Shown here piece after piece: positions 1-8,523 of a stretch of DNA of 64,000 nucleotides; the first letter of the stretch is position 1, and every line of letters starts with the position of its first letter. Origin of the DNA: Methanocorpusculum sp. (lineage in GTDB: Archaea; Halobacteriota; Methanomicrobia; Methanomicrobiales; Methanocorpusculaceae); assembly GCA_017399555.1 (NCBI GenBank), contig JAFQBW010000017.1:1-64000 (forward strand). The letters run 5' to 3'. The translations under genes were made by a program, and so were the position numbers. Below the pieces are notes generated by a model. The model made no database searches, was not told where the DNA came from, and saw only the letters and a list, made by a program, of their open reading frames with translations.

Positions 1-7
1 GATAACA

Positions 8-18
8 ATCACCTCCTT
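8..18 (-). promoter_or_regulatory. Strong Shine-Dalgarno of a gene leaving the window to the left
   Basis: Read on the minus strand this is AAGGAGGTGAT, a near-perfect complement of the 3' end of archaeal 16S rRNA. No start codon at normal spacing is certain inside the window, so a minus-strand gene probably begins just beyond the left edge. Its 5' region would face the leader of the plus-strand gene that starts near position 248, so the two genes are divergent. Confidence 0.55.
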
Positions 19-164
19 CTTCGTTACTCGGTTAGTTAGACCGGCGGTAACAGTATTCGCCGTACAATCAGGTAAATCTATTTCTATCCGGGAAAAAAGC
101 GGGGATGGTGCTGCCTCTCCCTCCTATTTTATCTCTCTGCGAAACTAACACTATATTCAGAGAA

Positions 165-225
165 GAGAGAGCAGACAAGAAAAGCCCCTGCTCTCTCTAA
201 CCCGCTTTTTTTGTCTGCCTCTCTC
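165..225 (+). promoter_or_regulatory. Leader with two mutually exclusive hairpins
   Basis: The left arm at 165-174 (GAGAGAGCAG) pairs perfectly with 188-197 (CTGCTCTCTC), leaving a 13-nt loop. The same left arm extended to 165-184 also pairs with 205-225 over about 20 positions with one bulge and one G-U wobble. Both structures use the same left arm, so they exclude each other. The second helix ends shortly before the GGAG ribosome-binding site at 235-238. Seen: the two pairings. Inferred: a switch that could control translation of the following gene, or overlapping terminators of divergent genes. Confidence 0.45.
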
Positions 226-247
226 CTCCAAAATGGAGAAAACCAAA

Positions 248-733
248 ATGACCAACTTTGTCGAAACTTCCAAATCCAGAAACGCCAAGAGAACCTACAC
301 CGCAATTGCAGACGTTGCAACTTTCGCCGAAGCCGTCGCCGCATTTGCCGCAGACTCCACCATGGGGCTTACCCGCAAGGAAAAGTCTGCCGAGACCTAC
401 AAGACCACGGTCAACTACTTTGCGGCAAACAACGACGAGAAGGGATACGTCAGCCTCTACCTTGCAGACAAAACCGCATATGAGGATATGGCATCCTTCC
501 TCAAAGGAAACGAAGCAGCCGAAACCGCCGCAGGAGTCGGGGGCAGTTCCTCCCGCGACGAAAGCGAAGACACCTGGAGCGCCAAGTTCTCCTGCTCCCT
601 TGGAGAAGACACCTTCACCGTCACCATCACCAGAGAGTACATGCTCATTAACGGATTTGAGCTTGATGAGACGCTTGCCGCAGTCGAAGCATGGGCAGAC
701 AAACAGACCGCGCTTGGCGGAGAGTCTGCTTAA
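248..733 (+). CDS. Hypothetical protein, 161 aa
   Basis: I do not recognise this acidic, soluble protein. The N-terminal half is alanine-rich with lysines; residues about 95-115 form a Gly/Ser/Asp/Glu linker, followed by a short beta-rich C-terminal part. There is no signal peptide or membrane segment. The start at 248 is preferred because GGAG lies nine bases upstream; an in-frame ATG at 233 would add five residues but has no Shine-Dalgarno. Its leader carries the alternative hairpins described separately. No neighbour suggests a function, since elp3 downstream lies beyond a 190-bp gap. Confidence 0.7.
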   Translation: MTNFVETSKSRNAKRTYTAIADVATFAEAVAAFAADSTMGLTRKEKSAETYKTTVNYFAANNDEKGYVSLYLADKTAYEDMASFLKGNEAAETAAGVGGSSSRDESEDTWSAKFSCSLGEDTFTVTITREYMLINGFELDETLAAVEAWADKQTALGGESA

Positions 734-781
734 TATCCTCTCCCACCCCCTAATCCGTCGGGCACTATACTATCTGCTATG

Positions 782-807
782 GGTATGCCTCATAATAGAG
801 GAATACC
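782..807 (+). other. Intergenic hairpin between the first gene and elp3
   Basis: GGTAT at 782-786 pairs with ATACC at 803-807, and CCTC at 788-791 with GAGG at 798-801, around the loop ATAATA with a single G-A mismatch. A second small hairpin (GAGCC 851-855, GGCTC 863-867) follows and precedes a pyrimidine-rich stretch that could act as a weak terminator. The rest of 734-924 holds no ORF or RNA gene that I can support. Confidence 0.4.
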
Positions 808-924
808 TAATCAGAATACTCTTAGAAGAATAACCATAAATCCCGGGTTCGAGCCGCATACAGGCTCTCACCCTCTTTTCTCAAAACGAATATCTACCTT
901 CGCCGCCCTACATATATATCATAT

Positions 925-2502
925 ATGGACGCAGACGACGCAGCACTCTTACCAATATATCAGGAAATCATCTCCTTAATCCTCTCCGAGCCGGGCAAAG
1001 ATGTCCAGGCGCAAAAACTCGCCGTCTGCCGGAAATACTCCCTTGACGTAATGCCGAAAAACTCCGCAATCCTCAAGGCAGCGCCGCCGGAAGTCTATGA
1101 AACCGTCCGCGAACGACTCCTCGTAAAACCAACCAGAACACTCTCCGGCGTCGCCCCTGTTGCCGTCATGACCTCCCCGCACCCCTGCCCGCACGGAAAA
1201 TGCCTGCCGTGCCCGGGAGGTCCGGAGCACGAGTTCCAGTCCCCGCAAAGCTACACCGGAGAAGAACCGGCGGCCCTTCGCGCCCGGCAGAACGACTACG
1301 ACCCGTACCGGATGGTAACCGCACGCTTAGGACAGTTCCAGCTCTTAGGACACCACGTCGACAAAGCAGAACTCATTGTCATGGGAGGCACTATGACAGC
1401 ACGGCCTGTCGAGTACCAGACATGGTTTGTCTCCGAATGTCTGCGGGCCATGAACGAGTATGCAGGCGGCACCTCAACCGCCTCTGACATCAACGGACTC
1501 ATGACCGAAAACGAGACCGCGTCGGTCCGCTGTATCGCAACCACCTTCGAGACGCGGCCGGACTGGTGTCTGGAAAAACACATCCACACCATGCTTGACT
1601 TAGGCGTCACCAAAGTCGAACTCGGCTTCCAGCACACCGAAGACGAACTGCTCTACTTAAACAAGAGAGGACACAGCGTTGCAGACAGTGTGCTTGCAAA
1701 CACCCTCCTGCACGATGCAGGAATCAAAGTCGGCTTCCATGTCATGCCGAACTTGTACGGCAGTAACATGGAACGCGACCGGCGGATGTTTGACACCCTC
1801 TTCACCGACCCGCGCTTCTGCCCGGACTTCCTCAAAATCTACCCGACCTTAGTCACCCCGGGCGCAGAACTCGAAGAACTCTGGGAAAAGGGCGAGTACG
1901 AGACCTACAACGAAGACGAACTCGTCGACCTTCTGGCATACGCAAAGTCCCGGCTTCCGGAGTACGTCCGCCTCCAGCGCATTCAGCGTGATATCCCGGC
2001 AAAACTGATTGTCTCCGGCTCGATTCACGGACACATCCGGCAGATGGCACAGAAACGCCTCGAAGAACACGGAGGCAGATGCCGCTGTATCCGCTGCCGC
2101 GAGATTGGCAGACGCCCGTCGAATGCGGTCGAAGAGGACCGCATCTACACCTACCGCTGCTGCGGAGGAGACGAGCACTTTATCTCCACCGTCGCCGGAG
2201 ATGCGCTTATCGGATTTGCCCGCCTGCGCTTCCCGGGAAGAGTGTTCAGACCGGAACTTGACGGCGCCGCATTAGTGCGCGAACTTCATGTGTACGGCAG
2301 CATGGTCCCGTTAGGCGAGGAAGGAAAAGGTTCCGACCGTCAGCACCGTTCGTATGGAAAACAGCTCCTTGCCCGTGCCGAAGAGAAAGCACGCGAAGCA
2401 GGCTATGACAAAGTGGCCATTATGGCAGGCGTCGGTGTCCGTCCCTACTATCATAGACAGGGATATCAGCGTAAAGGACCATATATGATTAAGGAATTAT
2501 GA
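925..2502 (+). CDS. elp3: Elp3: radical SAM / GNAT tRNA uridine-34 modification enzyme
   Basis: Elp3 uses a radical SAM cluster and acetyl-CoA to place carboxymethyl-type groups on wobble uridine U34 of tRNA; archaeal Elp3 acts without the other Elongator subunits. The radical SAM cysteines are C88, C93 and C96 (Cx4CxxC). The GNAT domain fills about residues 385-525. The length of 525 aa is normal. The ATG follows a TATATAT-rich stretch with no clear Shine-Dalgarno, suggesting a short leader. The stop overlaps the priS start by four bases (ATGA), so elp3, priS and the GINS gene form an operon. Identity is secure from motif order and length. Confidence 0.95.
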   Translation: MDADDAALLPIYQEIISLILSEPGKDVQAQKLAVCRKYSLDVMPKNSAILKAAPPEVYETVRERLLVKPTRTLSGVAPVAVMTSPHPCPHGKCLPCPGGPEHEFQSPQSYTGEEPAALRARQNDYDPYRMVTARLGQFQLLGHHVDKAELIVMGGTMTARPVEYQTWFVSECLRAMNEYAGGTSTASDINGLMTENETASVRCIATTFETRPDWCLEKHIHTMLDLGVTKVELGFQHTEDELLYLNKRGHSVADSVLANTLLHDAGIKVGFHVMPNLYGSNMERDRRMFDTLFTDPRFCPDFLKIYPTLVTPGAELEELWEKGEYETYNEDELVDLLAYAKSRLPEYVRLQRIQRDIPAKLIVSGSIHGHIRQMAQKRLEEHGGRCRCIRCREIGRRPSNAVEEDRIYTYRCCGGDEHFISTVAGDALIGFARLRFPGRVFRPELDGAALVRELHVYGSMVPLGEEGKGSDRQHRSYGKQLLARAEEKAREAGYDKVAIMAGVGVRPYYHRQGYQRKGPYMIKEL

Positions 2503-3641
2503 AACCCGCAACCCTCGAGTTCCTGAAAAAACGCTTCTCTGCGTACTATAACGGAGATTTAAAAGGAGCCGGGGCTGTCTTTCTGCCGACATCCATGCCG
2601 CAGAGGGAATGGGGTTTTCTCTTTTTCAGCGAGAGCGTCAAAGCAGGAATGCGCCGCCACTTAACCTTCCCGGACGAGACGGATCTCTCAACCTATCTCA
2701 AAACCATGACGCCGGCGCATGTGTACTATTCAACAGCATACTATGCGCATCCGTCGGCTGCGACCATGCAGGAGAAGGAGTGGCTCGGCGCTGACCTCAT
2801 CTTCGATTTGGATGCGGACCACATCGTCCGCGGTTCATATGATATGATGCTTTCCCGCGTCAAAGACGAGCTATACAAATTAATCGACATGCTTACCGGA
2901 GAACTCGGCTTTGCAAAATCCGACCTGAGAATCAACTTCTCCGGCGGCCGCGGATACCATATCCATATCCCGACCATCGCCGTCCGCAGTTTTTCAAGCG
3001 CCGAACGCCGCGAGCTGGTAAACTATGTGTCAGGAACCGGCCTCTCGCTTGATGCGATGCTTTCTTCTCCCAAATCCACCGGCTGGCAGGGACGATACCG
3101 GACCGCACTTGCATCCGAGCTGGAGAGGATTCAAAAACTCGAACCGCTTGCGGCACGCGAGTATCTCGCAGGTCTTTCCGGCATCTCGGAACGCACAGCG
3201 GATTCGTTCTACAAAAATCTTGCAGAACTGCGCGGAAAGCTCCTCGCAAACCCGGAAAGCCTCAAGGACAACAAGGTAATCAGGGCGCTGACCGCTCCTG
3301 AGAACGCGGTCTTCAAAGAAGCAGTGCTATCCCATGCGGCGCAGGCGGACGAGCCGGTCACAACCGATATCAAGCGCTTAATCCGCCATCCGGGAAGCCT
3401 GCACGGCGGCTCAGGAATGCGTGTCACACCAATCCCGCTTGAAGATTTAGACGATTTCGACCCGTTAATCGATGCGGTTGTCTTCGGCGAAGAGCCGGTA
3501 ACGGTCACAACCCGCTTCCCGGTCACTATGCCTATGCTTGGAAACACCTACGAGGTTGCGGCAGGAACATCCAAAGTTCCGGAGGCCTTAGCGGTCTTCC
3601 TCTGCGCCCGCGGAATCGCGGAACTGGGAGGTGCAGAGTGA
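2499..3641 (+). CDS. priS: DNA primase small (catalytic) subunit PriS
   Basis: This is the catalytic subunit of the archaeo-eukaryotic primase, which makes the primers for DNA replication together with PriL (encoded here at 41972). The metal-binding aspartates lie in DLDADH (D103, D105), and the conserved SGGRGYH segment is at about 148-154. The length of 380 aa is typical. It overlaps elp3 upstream and the GINS gene downstream by four bases each, so the three genes are translationally coupled. The linkage of priS to a GINS gene recurs in Euryarchaeota and fits a joint replisome role. Confidence 0.95.
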   Translation: MKPATLEFLKKRFSAYYNGDLKGAGAVFLPTSMPQREWGFLFFSESVKAGMRRHLTFPDETDLSTYLKTMTPAHVYYSTAYYAHPSAATMQEKEWLGADLIFDLDADHIVRGSYDMMLSRVKDELYKLIDMLTGELGFAKSDLRINFSGGRGYHIHIPTIAVRSFSSAERRELVNYVSGTGLSLDAMLSSPKSTGWQGRYRTALASELERIQKLEPLAAREYLAGLSGISERTADSFYKNLAELRGKLLANPESLKDNKVIRALTAPENAVFKEAVLSHAAQADEPVTTDIKRLIRHPGSLHGGSGMRVTPIPLEDLDDFDPLIDAVVFGEEPVTVTTRFPVTMPMLGNTYEVAAGTSKVPEALAVFLCARGIAELGGAE

Positions 3642-4339
3642 GCAGGATTTCCATCTCCGACCTGCACGGATACCTAATCGACGAGCGGTCGATGGGATCT
3701 CTCTCCGAGATTCCGGCAACGCTCTATGAGGAAATCCAGGCGGACATGGCGGCCCTTCGTGCTCAGGCGGCAGCCTCTGACGACCCCTTCGGCGAGGGTG
3801 CGCAGAGCCTGATTAAAGAACGCGAAAGTCTGCGCGAGTACCTGCGCGACCTCTACGCGGTCCGCACCCGAAAAATTCTGAATCTCGCCCTTGCACGGGC
3901 GAACGGGGACGAAATCGACCGCAGCGAGCTCCAAATGATGGTGCCGGGAGAGCGCGCATTATTCGAAGTGGTCTATGAATCCTGTACCTCATGCAGAAAA
4001 GCTCTTTTAGATGGGAAGCCAACATTAGAGATTACTGCATACAGTTATGTCTCGCCAAATGCCGGGACAGAGCAGGAAGCTTCACCCTCTCTGCCTCCAA
4101 TGCCTTTGGATGCGGAAATCCCGCCTGAAGAGGCCGCGGATTTCCTGATGGAAAACGTAGCAGGACCAGCTCCCGAATCGTACAGCGTTCTCTCTGTACA
4201 TTCAACCATTCCAGAATTTCAGGATTATAACGGACGAATTTACTCTCTTTCGCCAGGAGATGTTGTGTCCCTGCCGCCACAGATGGCAGATATTCTGTGT
4301 AAAGACAACAAAGCATTAAGTATCCGTATTCGCAAATGA
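3638..4339 (+). CDS. GINS complex subunit (Gins51 type)
   Basis: A 233-aa protein starting at GTG inside the priS stop (GTGA overlap). Residues about 1-130 form the helical A domain expected for Gins51; the last roughly 55 residues form a beta-rich B domain containing a run with the pattern YSLSPGDVVSLP. The middle is a low-complexity acidic and proline-rich linker. In archaea GINS stimulates the MCM helicase and ties it to the primase, which fits its place directly after priS. The A-then-B domain order supports Gins51 over Gins23. Assignment rests on domain order and context. Confidence 0.85.
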   Translation: MSRISISDLHGYLIDERSMGSLSEIPATLYEEIQADMAALRAQAAASDDPFGEGAQSLIKERESLREYLRDLYAVRTRKILNLALARANGDEIDRSELQMMVPGERALFEVVYESCTSCRKALLDGKPTLEITAYSYVSPNAGTEQEASPSLPPMPLDAEIPPEEAADFLMENVAGPAPESYSVLSVHSTIPEFQDYNGRIYSLSPGDVVSLPPQMADILCKDNKALSIRIRK

Positions 4340-4365
4340 ATAGTGATATTTAGTGTGGCTTAGCC

Positions 4366-4381
4366 CGCGCTTTTGAGCGCG
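4366..4381 (+). other. GC-rich hairpin ahead of the ribosomal operon
   Basis: CGCGCT at 4366-4371 pairs with AGCGCG at 4376-4381 around the tetraloop TTTG. It sits between the GINS stop and the L44e ribosome-binding site (GAAGGGG near 4398). It may end the upstream operon or structure the L44e leader; there is no T-tract directly after it, so a terminator is not certain. Confidence 0.4.
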
Positions 4382-4412
4382 CGCTGCTCAATCCTTAGAA
4401 GGGGTAAATATT

Positions 4413-4691
4413 ATGAAGAAACCAGTAAAGTTCAACACCTACTGCCCATACTGCCGCAAGCACACTGAGCACGAGGTTGAAAAGGTAAAGAAGGGAAGAA
4501 CCACCGGTCTCCACTGGATCGACCGCCAGAAGGCACGCAGAAGCAAGATTGGAAACCGTGGAAAGTTCGGCAAGGTTCCGGGAGGAGACAAGCCGACCAA
4601 GAAGATCAACGTCCGCTACCGCTGCAAAGAGTGTGGAAAAGCACACCTTCGCCCAGGCTTCCGCGCAGGCAAATTCGAACTTACGGAGTGA
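4413..4691 (+). CDS. rpl44e: 50S ribosomal protein L44e
   Basis: A 92-aa basic zinc-ribbon protein of the archaeal and eukaryotic large ribosomal subunit, located near the E site. Zinc ligands are C11/C14 and C71/C74. It opens the classic archaeal cluster L44e-S27e-aIF2alpha-Nop10-PAC2, with seven bases to the next gene. The start has an upstream GAAGGGG ribosome-binding site. Length and cysteine spacing match the family. Confidence 0.97.
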   Translation: MKKPVKFNTYCPYCRKHTEHEVEKVKKGRTTGLHWIDRQKARRSKIGNRGKFGKVPGGDKPTKKINVRYRCKECGKAHLRPGFRAGKFELTE

Positions 4692-4698
4692 TTGAAAA

Positions 4699-4887
4699 AT
4701 GGTAAAAGCAAATCGCGAAAACCGGAGCAAGTTCCTGAAAGTAAAGTGCCCGGACTGTGAAAACGAACAGCTCATCTTTGACAAGGCAACCTCTGTTGTC
4801 GAGTGCACCGTCTGCGGACGTGTCCTTACCGAGCCAACCGGCGGAAAGGCAGTCATTAAAGCTGAAGTTATCGCATCCTACGAATAA
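4699..4887 (+). CDS. rps27e: 30S ribosomal protein S27e
   Basis: A 62-aa small-subunit protein with a four-cysteine zinc ribbon (C17, C20, C36, C39). It lies seven bases after L44e and twenty before aIF2alpha, the usual archaeal order. Codon use is strongly biased like its ribosomal neighbours, as expected for high expression. Confidence 0.97.
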   Translation: MVKANRENRSKFLKVKCPDCENEQLIFDKATSVVECTVCGRVLTEPTGGKAVIKAEVIASYE

Positions 4888-4907
4888 AATAGTGGAAAAT
4901 TACACCA

Positions 4908-5681
4908 ATGAGTGACAGAAAGTGGCCAATTGAGGGAGAACTCGTCGTCTGCAGCGTTACCGAAGTCAAGGACTTCGCAGCGTTTGTTACCCTTGACGAG
5001 TACGAAAAGCGTGAAGGACTCATTCCAATTGCAGAGGTAGCCCGCGGATGGATTAAATATATCCGCGACTACATCCGTGAGGGACAGAAGGTTGTCTGTA
5101 AGGTCTTAAGCGTTGATACCGCCCGCGGTCACATCGACCTGTCCTTAAAGGATGTAAACGAACACCAGCGCCGCGAGAAGATTCAGGACTGGAAGAACGA
5201 GCAGAAGGCACACAAGTGGATTGGCTTTGCATCCGATGCATCCAAGATCCCCGCAAAGGAGATTGAAGAAGCAATGTATGCAGAGTACGCATCCCTTTAC
5301 TCTGCCTTCGAGGATATCGTTTTAGAGCCGGAAAAGACGCTCGCCAAGTTTGCCCTCTCTGAGGAGGGCAAGGCCGCTCTGCAGAAGATGGCAGAGGAGA
5401 ATGTCAAGATTCAGAAGGTTACCATCAGTGCCATTCTGGAGCTTGTCTCCAACAAGCCCGATGGTGTCAACATCATCCGCCGCGCCCTTCGCAGTGCTGC
5501 TCCAAAGATTGACGGCGCTGAGATTGAGATTCTGTATCTCGGTGCTCCAAACTACCGCATCAAAGTAACCGCAACCGACTATAAGAAGGCTGAACGTGCT
5601 TTAGAGAAAGCATCCGACGCTGCTATCGGCGTTATGGTTCGTGCGGAAGGTACCGGAAAGCTGATTAGAAAGCAGAAATAA
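4908..5681 (+). CDS. eif2a: Translation initiation factor aIF2 subunit alpha
   Basis: The alpha subunit of archaeal IF2, which helps bind initiator Met-tRNA to the small ribosomal subunit together with gamma (encoded here at 32279) and beta (not in this window). Residues about 8-85 form an S1 RNA-binding domain, followed by a helical domain and a C-terminal alpha-beta domain that contacts gamma. The 257-aa length is normal. It is the third gene of the conserved translation operon; nop10 starts eight bases downstream. Confidence 0.96.
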   Translation: MSDRKWPIEGELVVCSVTEVKDFAAFVTLDEYEKREGLIPIAEVARGWIKYIRDYIREGQKVVCKVLSVDTARGHIDLSLKDVNEHQRREKIQDWKNEQKAHKWIGFASDASKIPAKEIEEAMYAEYASLYSAFEDIVLEPEKTLAKFALSEEGKAALQKMAEENVKIQKVTISAILELVSNKPDGVNIIRRALRSAAPKIDGAEIEILYLGAPNYRIKVTATDYKKAERALEKASDAAIGVMVRAEGTGKLIRKQK

Positions 5682-5688
5682 GGTTGAA

Positions 5689-5856
5689 ATGTCAGGTCAT
5701 ATTCGCATCTGCCGGATTGACAACATTCACACTCTTTTGAAGATTTGTCCTGTTTGCGGGAGAGAGACCGTTTCCGTTCATCCTGCGCGCTATTCGCCGG
5801 AAGACCGGTACGGAAAGTACCGCCGGATGGTGAAGGAAGCCCATGGAAGAAGTTAG
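5689..5856 (+). CDS. nop10: H/ACA RNP component Nop10
   Basis: A 55-aa protein of the H/ACA ribonucleoprotein that guides pseudouridylation of rRNA with Cbf5, Gar1 and L7Ae. It has the N-terminal zinc ribbon of archaeal Nop10 with one CxxC visible (C20, C23), then the conserved RYSPEDRYGKYRR linker and basic helix. It lies between aIF2alpha and the PAC2 gene, its standard place in archaea, and overlaps the PAC2 start by 14 bases. Confidence 0.95.
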   Translation: MSGHIRICRIDNIHTLLKICPVCGRETVSVHPARYSPEDRYGKYRRMVKEAHGRS

Positions 5857-6601
5857 TGTTCAGTGGTATGTGGAAGATGTGTCGGCACATTCGTGCGAAG
5901 TCGCTGTTGCAGGACTTCCCGGAGTCGGACATGTCGGGAAACTGGTTGTTGATCATTTAGTCCGCTCGTTGAATGCGGTAAAAGTTGCGGAGATTACGTC
6001 AACGTATTTCCCGCCGCAGATGTATCTGTCAGAGGACGGGGTTCTGCGGTTTCCGAGAAATGAAATCTTTTTCGCGGCAGGAGAGGAGGGAAGACCTCCA
6101 ATGCTGTTTCTGGCAGGAGACTGCCAGAGCGTAGGACCGGAAGGACACTATGTGCTCGGCGAAGCGTACGTGAAGGTGTTTTCGCTTTTAGGCGTGAAGC
6201 GGATTTATACGCTCGGCGGCTACGGAGTAGGCCGCCTGGTCGAAAATCCCCGAGTGCTTTCCGGCCTCTCGCATGCATCGCTTCGCGAGGCAGTGGTGGA
6301 GGCAGGTGCTGTCTCCAACGGTATTGAGCCGGTCGGCGGTATTATTGGTGCGGCAGGGCTGCTGATTACCTGCGGACGCCGTGCCGGAATGGAAGGCGTC
6401 GCCCTTCTCGGCGAGACGTCGGGATACCTGGTAGATCCGGTCTCTTCAACCGCGGTTCTGGATGTTTTGGAGAAACTTATCGGTTTTACCGCAGACAGGA
6501 CCGAGCTTTCCAAGCTTGCCGAGGAGATGCAGGCAGACCTTTCCGCGTTTACTTCGTCGATTCAGCAGAACTCCGCAGATGATCTGCGCTACATCGGATA
6601 A
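5843..6601 (+). CDS. PAC2-family proteasome assembly chaperone-like protein
   Basis: A 252-aa PAC2-family protein. The N-terminal GLPGVGHVGKL pattern at about 24-34, the GGYGVG segment and the later NGIEPVGGIIG stretch are typical of archaeal homologs of the eukaryotic proteasome assembly chaperone. Family knowledge supports a role in 20S proteasome assembly or related protein quality control, but the archaeal function is not firmly shown. It closes the conserved translation operon and its start lies within the end of nop10. Confidence 0.9.
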   Translation: MEEVSVQWYVEDVSAHSCEVAVAGLPGVGHVGKLVVDHLVRSLNAVKVAEITSTYFPPQMYLSEDGVLRFPRNEIFFAAGEEGRPPMLFLAGDCQSVGPEGHYVLGEAYVKVFSLLGVKRIYTLGGYGVGRLVENPRVLSGLSHASLREAVVEAGAVSNGIEPVGGIIGAAGLLITCGRRAGMEGVALLGETSGYLVDPVSSTAVLDVLEKLIGFTADRTELSKLAEEMQADLSAFTSSIQQNSADDLRYIG

Positions 6602-6603
6602 GT

Positions 6604-7722
6604 ATGGAAGTAAACGCAGACCTGCATATCCATTCCCGTTTTTCCATGGCAACGTCGCCTGATTTGTCGCCGGAGACGATTCTTGCCGGATGCCGGATTA
6701 AGGGACTGGATGTTATCGGAACAGGGGACGCGCTGCATCCTGAGTGGCGAAGGCTCTGGGAGCCGTGTCTGGAAAATGACTTCGGAATCACAGTTGTTCC
6801 GCAGACAGAGGTCGAAGACGAGCGCAGAGTCCATCATGTGATTCTGATGGAGACGCTTTCGCAGTTTGCCGAGCTGCAGGAACGGCTTACTCCCTACTGT
6901 TCGCATCTGGAAACGGCAGGCCGCCCGCATGTCTATGCGTCAGGCGAGACTCTCGCCCGCGAGGTGCATGACTTAGGCGGTCTGATAGGACCTGCGCACG
7001 CGTTTACGCCGTGGACGTCGCTTTTTGCAGCGTTCGAAAAACCCTCTGACTGTTACCGCTCGGAAAAGTTTGATTTCTGCGAGCTTGGGCTGTCTGCGGA
7101 TTCCACCTACGGGGCGGGGATTGCGGAGTTTGCAGAGACGCCGTTTCTGACAAACTCGGATGCGCACAGTCAGTATCCGGCAAAGCTCGGCCGCGAGTTT
7201 ACGCGTCTGGATGTTTCGGCAAAAACCCCGAAGGCGGTGCTTGAAGCGGTTTCGTCCGGCAGTATCACGCTGAATGCCGGTTTCTTCCCGGAGGAAGGGA
7301 AGTATAACCGGACAGCATGTACCCGCTGTTATGTGCAGTTCTCGTACGAGGAAGCCGAGGCGCACCGCTGGAAGTGTCCGGAGTGCAAGGGAAGAATTAA
7401 GCTTGGTGTCCGCGAGCGGGCATACGCGATGTCTTCGATTCCGGCAACCCCGCGCCCGCCGTATCTGAAGATGATTCCGTTAGGAGAAGTCATCGCCCGT
7501 GTGCTCGGCGTTTCGTCGCCGAACACGAAGAAAGCAAAGGCACTCTATGATGCCTTCATCGAACGGTTCGGAAACGAAATTACCGTTCTCCTGCATGCAC
7601 CGGAGGCAGAGATGGCAGAAGTTTCCGCAGGTGTTTCGTCAGCGGTTTCTGCGATGCGGGAGGGACAAGTGCTTCTCTTCCCGGGAGGCGGAGGCAAGTA
7701 CGGAAGCTTCGCTTTCCCGTAA
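6604..7722 (+). CDS. endoQ: Endonuclease Q-like PHP-domain repair nuclease
   Basis: A 372-aa protein matching archaeal EndoQ, which cuts DNA 5' to deaminated bases such as uracil and hypoxanthine. The PHP motif DLHIHSRFS is near residue 6, and further metal ligands occur in the GPAHAF and NSDAHSQ stretches. A zinc finger made of two CxxC pairs lies at about 240-262, followed by a helical C-terminal region. The gene starts two bases after the PAC2 stop. PCNA, which stimulates EndoQ in other archaea, is encoded at 41215. Confidence 0.9.
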   Translation: MEVNADLHIHSRFSMATSPDLSPETILAGCRIKGLDVIGTGDALHPEWRRLWEPCLENDFGITVVPQTEVEDERRVHHVILMETLSQFAELQERLTPYCSHLETAGRPHVYASGETLAREVHDLGGLIGPAHAFTPWTSLFAAFEKPSDCYRSEKFDFCELGLSADSTYGAGIAEFAETPFLTNSDAHSQYPAKLGREFTRLDVSAKTPKAVLEAVSSGSITLNAGFFPEEGKYNRTACTRCYVQFSYEEAEAHRWKCPECKGRIKLGVRERAYAMSSIPATPRPPYLKMIPLGEVIARVLGVSSPNTKKAKALYDAFIERFGNEITVLLHAPEAEMAEVSAGVSSAVSAMREGQVLLFPGGGGKYGSFAFP

Positions 7723-7750
7723 TTCTATTTTTGCAAATAAAAAAAAGGAT

Positions 7751-8098
7751 TTAGTGCTGTTTCATCAGCGCGATATCGATATATTCAGAAATCTTCGGAA
7801 CGGAGATGGCGCCGACCGGAACAAGCTCGCCGTTAACTAACACGATTGGAAGCGGCGGGTGCTCTTTTGCGACTAACTCCTTTACGTACTCCGGAATCTC
7901 CTTATCCAGAGAAACAAGCTCGAGGGAAACCTTCTCTCCGTACTTCTCTGCAAGTGCTCTCTCTAATGCCGGGTAGGCGAAGGACAGCTTTTCCTTTTCA
8001 AAGCACTCGGAAAGACCGCAGGTTCTCTCGTCATTACACGGGAACGGACCGCACGGGCGGTAGGTAAAACCGATAATGGAAACAGTAACAGAACTCAT
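7751..8098 (-). CDS. Small thioredoxin-fold-like cysteine-rich protein
   Basis: A 115-aa protein with four cysteines near the N terminus (C16, C21, C27, C32) and a PLPIVLVNG stretch at about 82-90 resembling the cis-proline strand of thioredoxin folds. That arrangement recalls small thioredoxin-like proteins such as the YuzD/DUF1462 type, but I cannot make a firm family call. It follows the thioredoxin gene by 39 bases in the same direction, so the two may be co-expressed in thiol redox work. There is no signal peptide. Confidence 0.7.
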   Translation of the reverse strand: MSSVTVSIIGFTYRPCGPFPCNDERTCGLSECFEKEKLSFAYPALERALAEKYGEKVSLELVSLDKEIPEYVKELVAKEHPPLPIVLVNGELVPVGAISVPKISEYIDIALMKQH

Positions 8099-8137
8099 AT
8101 AGACATATAGGCGCTGTCACAAAAAAAGGATGTTGTA

Positions 8138-8407
8138 TTAGTAAAGCGGTTCTAAGAGTGCAATCAGGGTCACTTCGTCAGTAACTCCCTCACGGCGGTG
8201 AACGATTTTTCCATCCTTCTCGATAATTAACGTCGGGACAACACTGATGCTGTACTTGTTTGCGAGATCCGGATGCTCGTCAACATCAACCATCTTCACC
8301 TCAATTTTATCGGCAAGCCGCTCTTCAAGCTGGTGGATGATCGGACTCTGGATTCTGCACGGGCCGCACCAGGTTGCGAAGAAATCGTAAAGAATTGGTT
8401 TAGACAT
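8138..8407 (-). CDS. Thioredoxin
   Basis: An 89-aa compact thioredoxin with the active-site CGPC (C14, C17) within WCGPC and a cis-proline in VVPTLII. It is shorter than bacterial thioredoxins, as is common in methanogens. It would reduce protein disulfides in the cytoplasm with electrons from a thioredoxin reductase that is not in this window. The cysteine-rich thioredoxin-like gene follows in the same direction. Confidence 0.93.
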   Translation of the reverse strand: MSKPILYDFFATWCGPCRIQSPIIHQLEERLADKIEVKMVDVDEHPDLANKYSISVVPTLIIEKDGKIVHRREGVTDEVTLIALLEPLY

Positions 8408-8523
8408 ACTAGAAAATAGGTTTATATTCTTAATATATCTTCTGATTGAGGAAAAAAGAAAACTGAGAGGATATCCTCTCTGAAGATATCCGCTGCTGCG
8501 GGAAACGCCTGCTGATAGTATAT

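Noticed and set aside
838-868. T-arm-like sequence GGTTCGAGCC suggesting a tRNA gene
   Set aside because: The bases flanking the loop do not form a 5-bp T-stem, and no acceptor, D or anticodon arm could be assembled around it.
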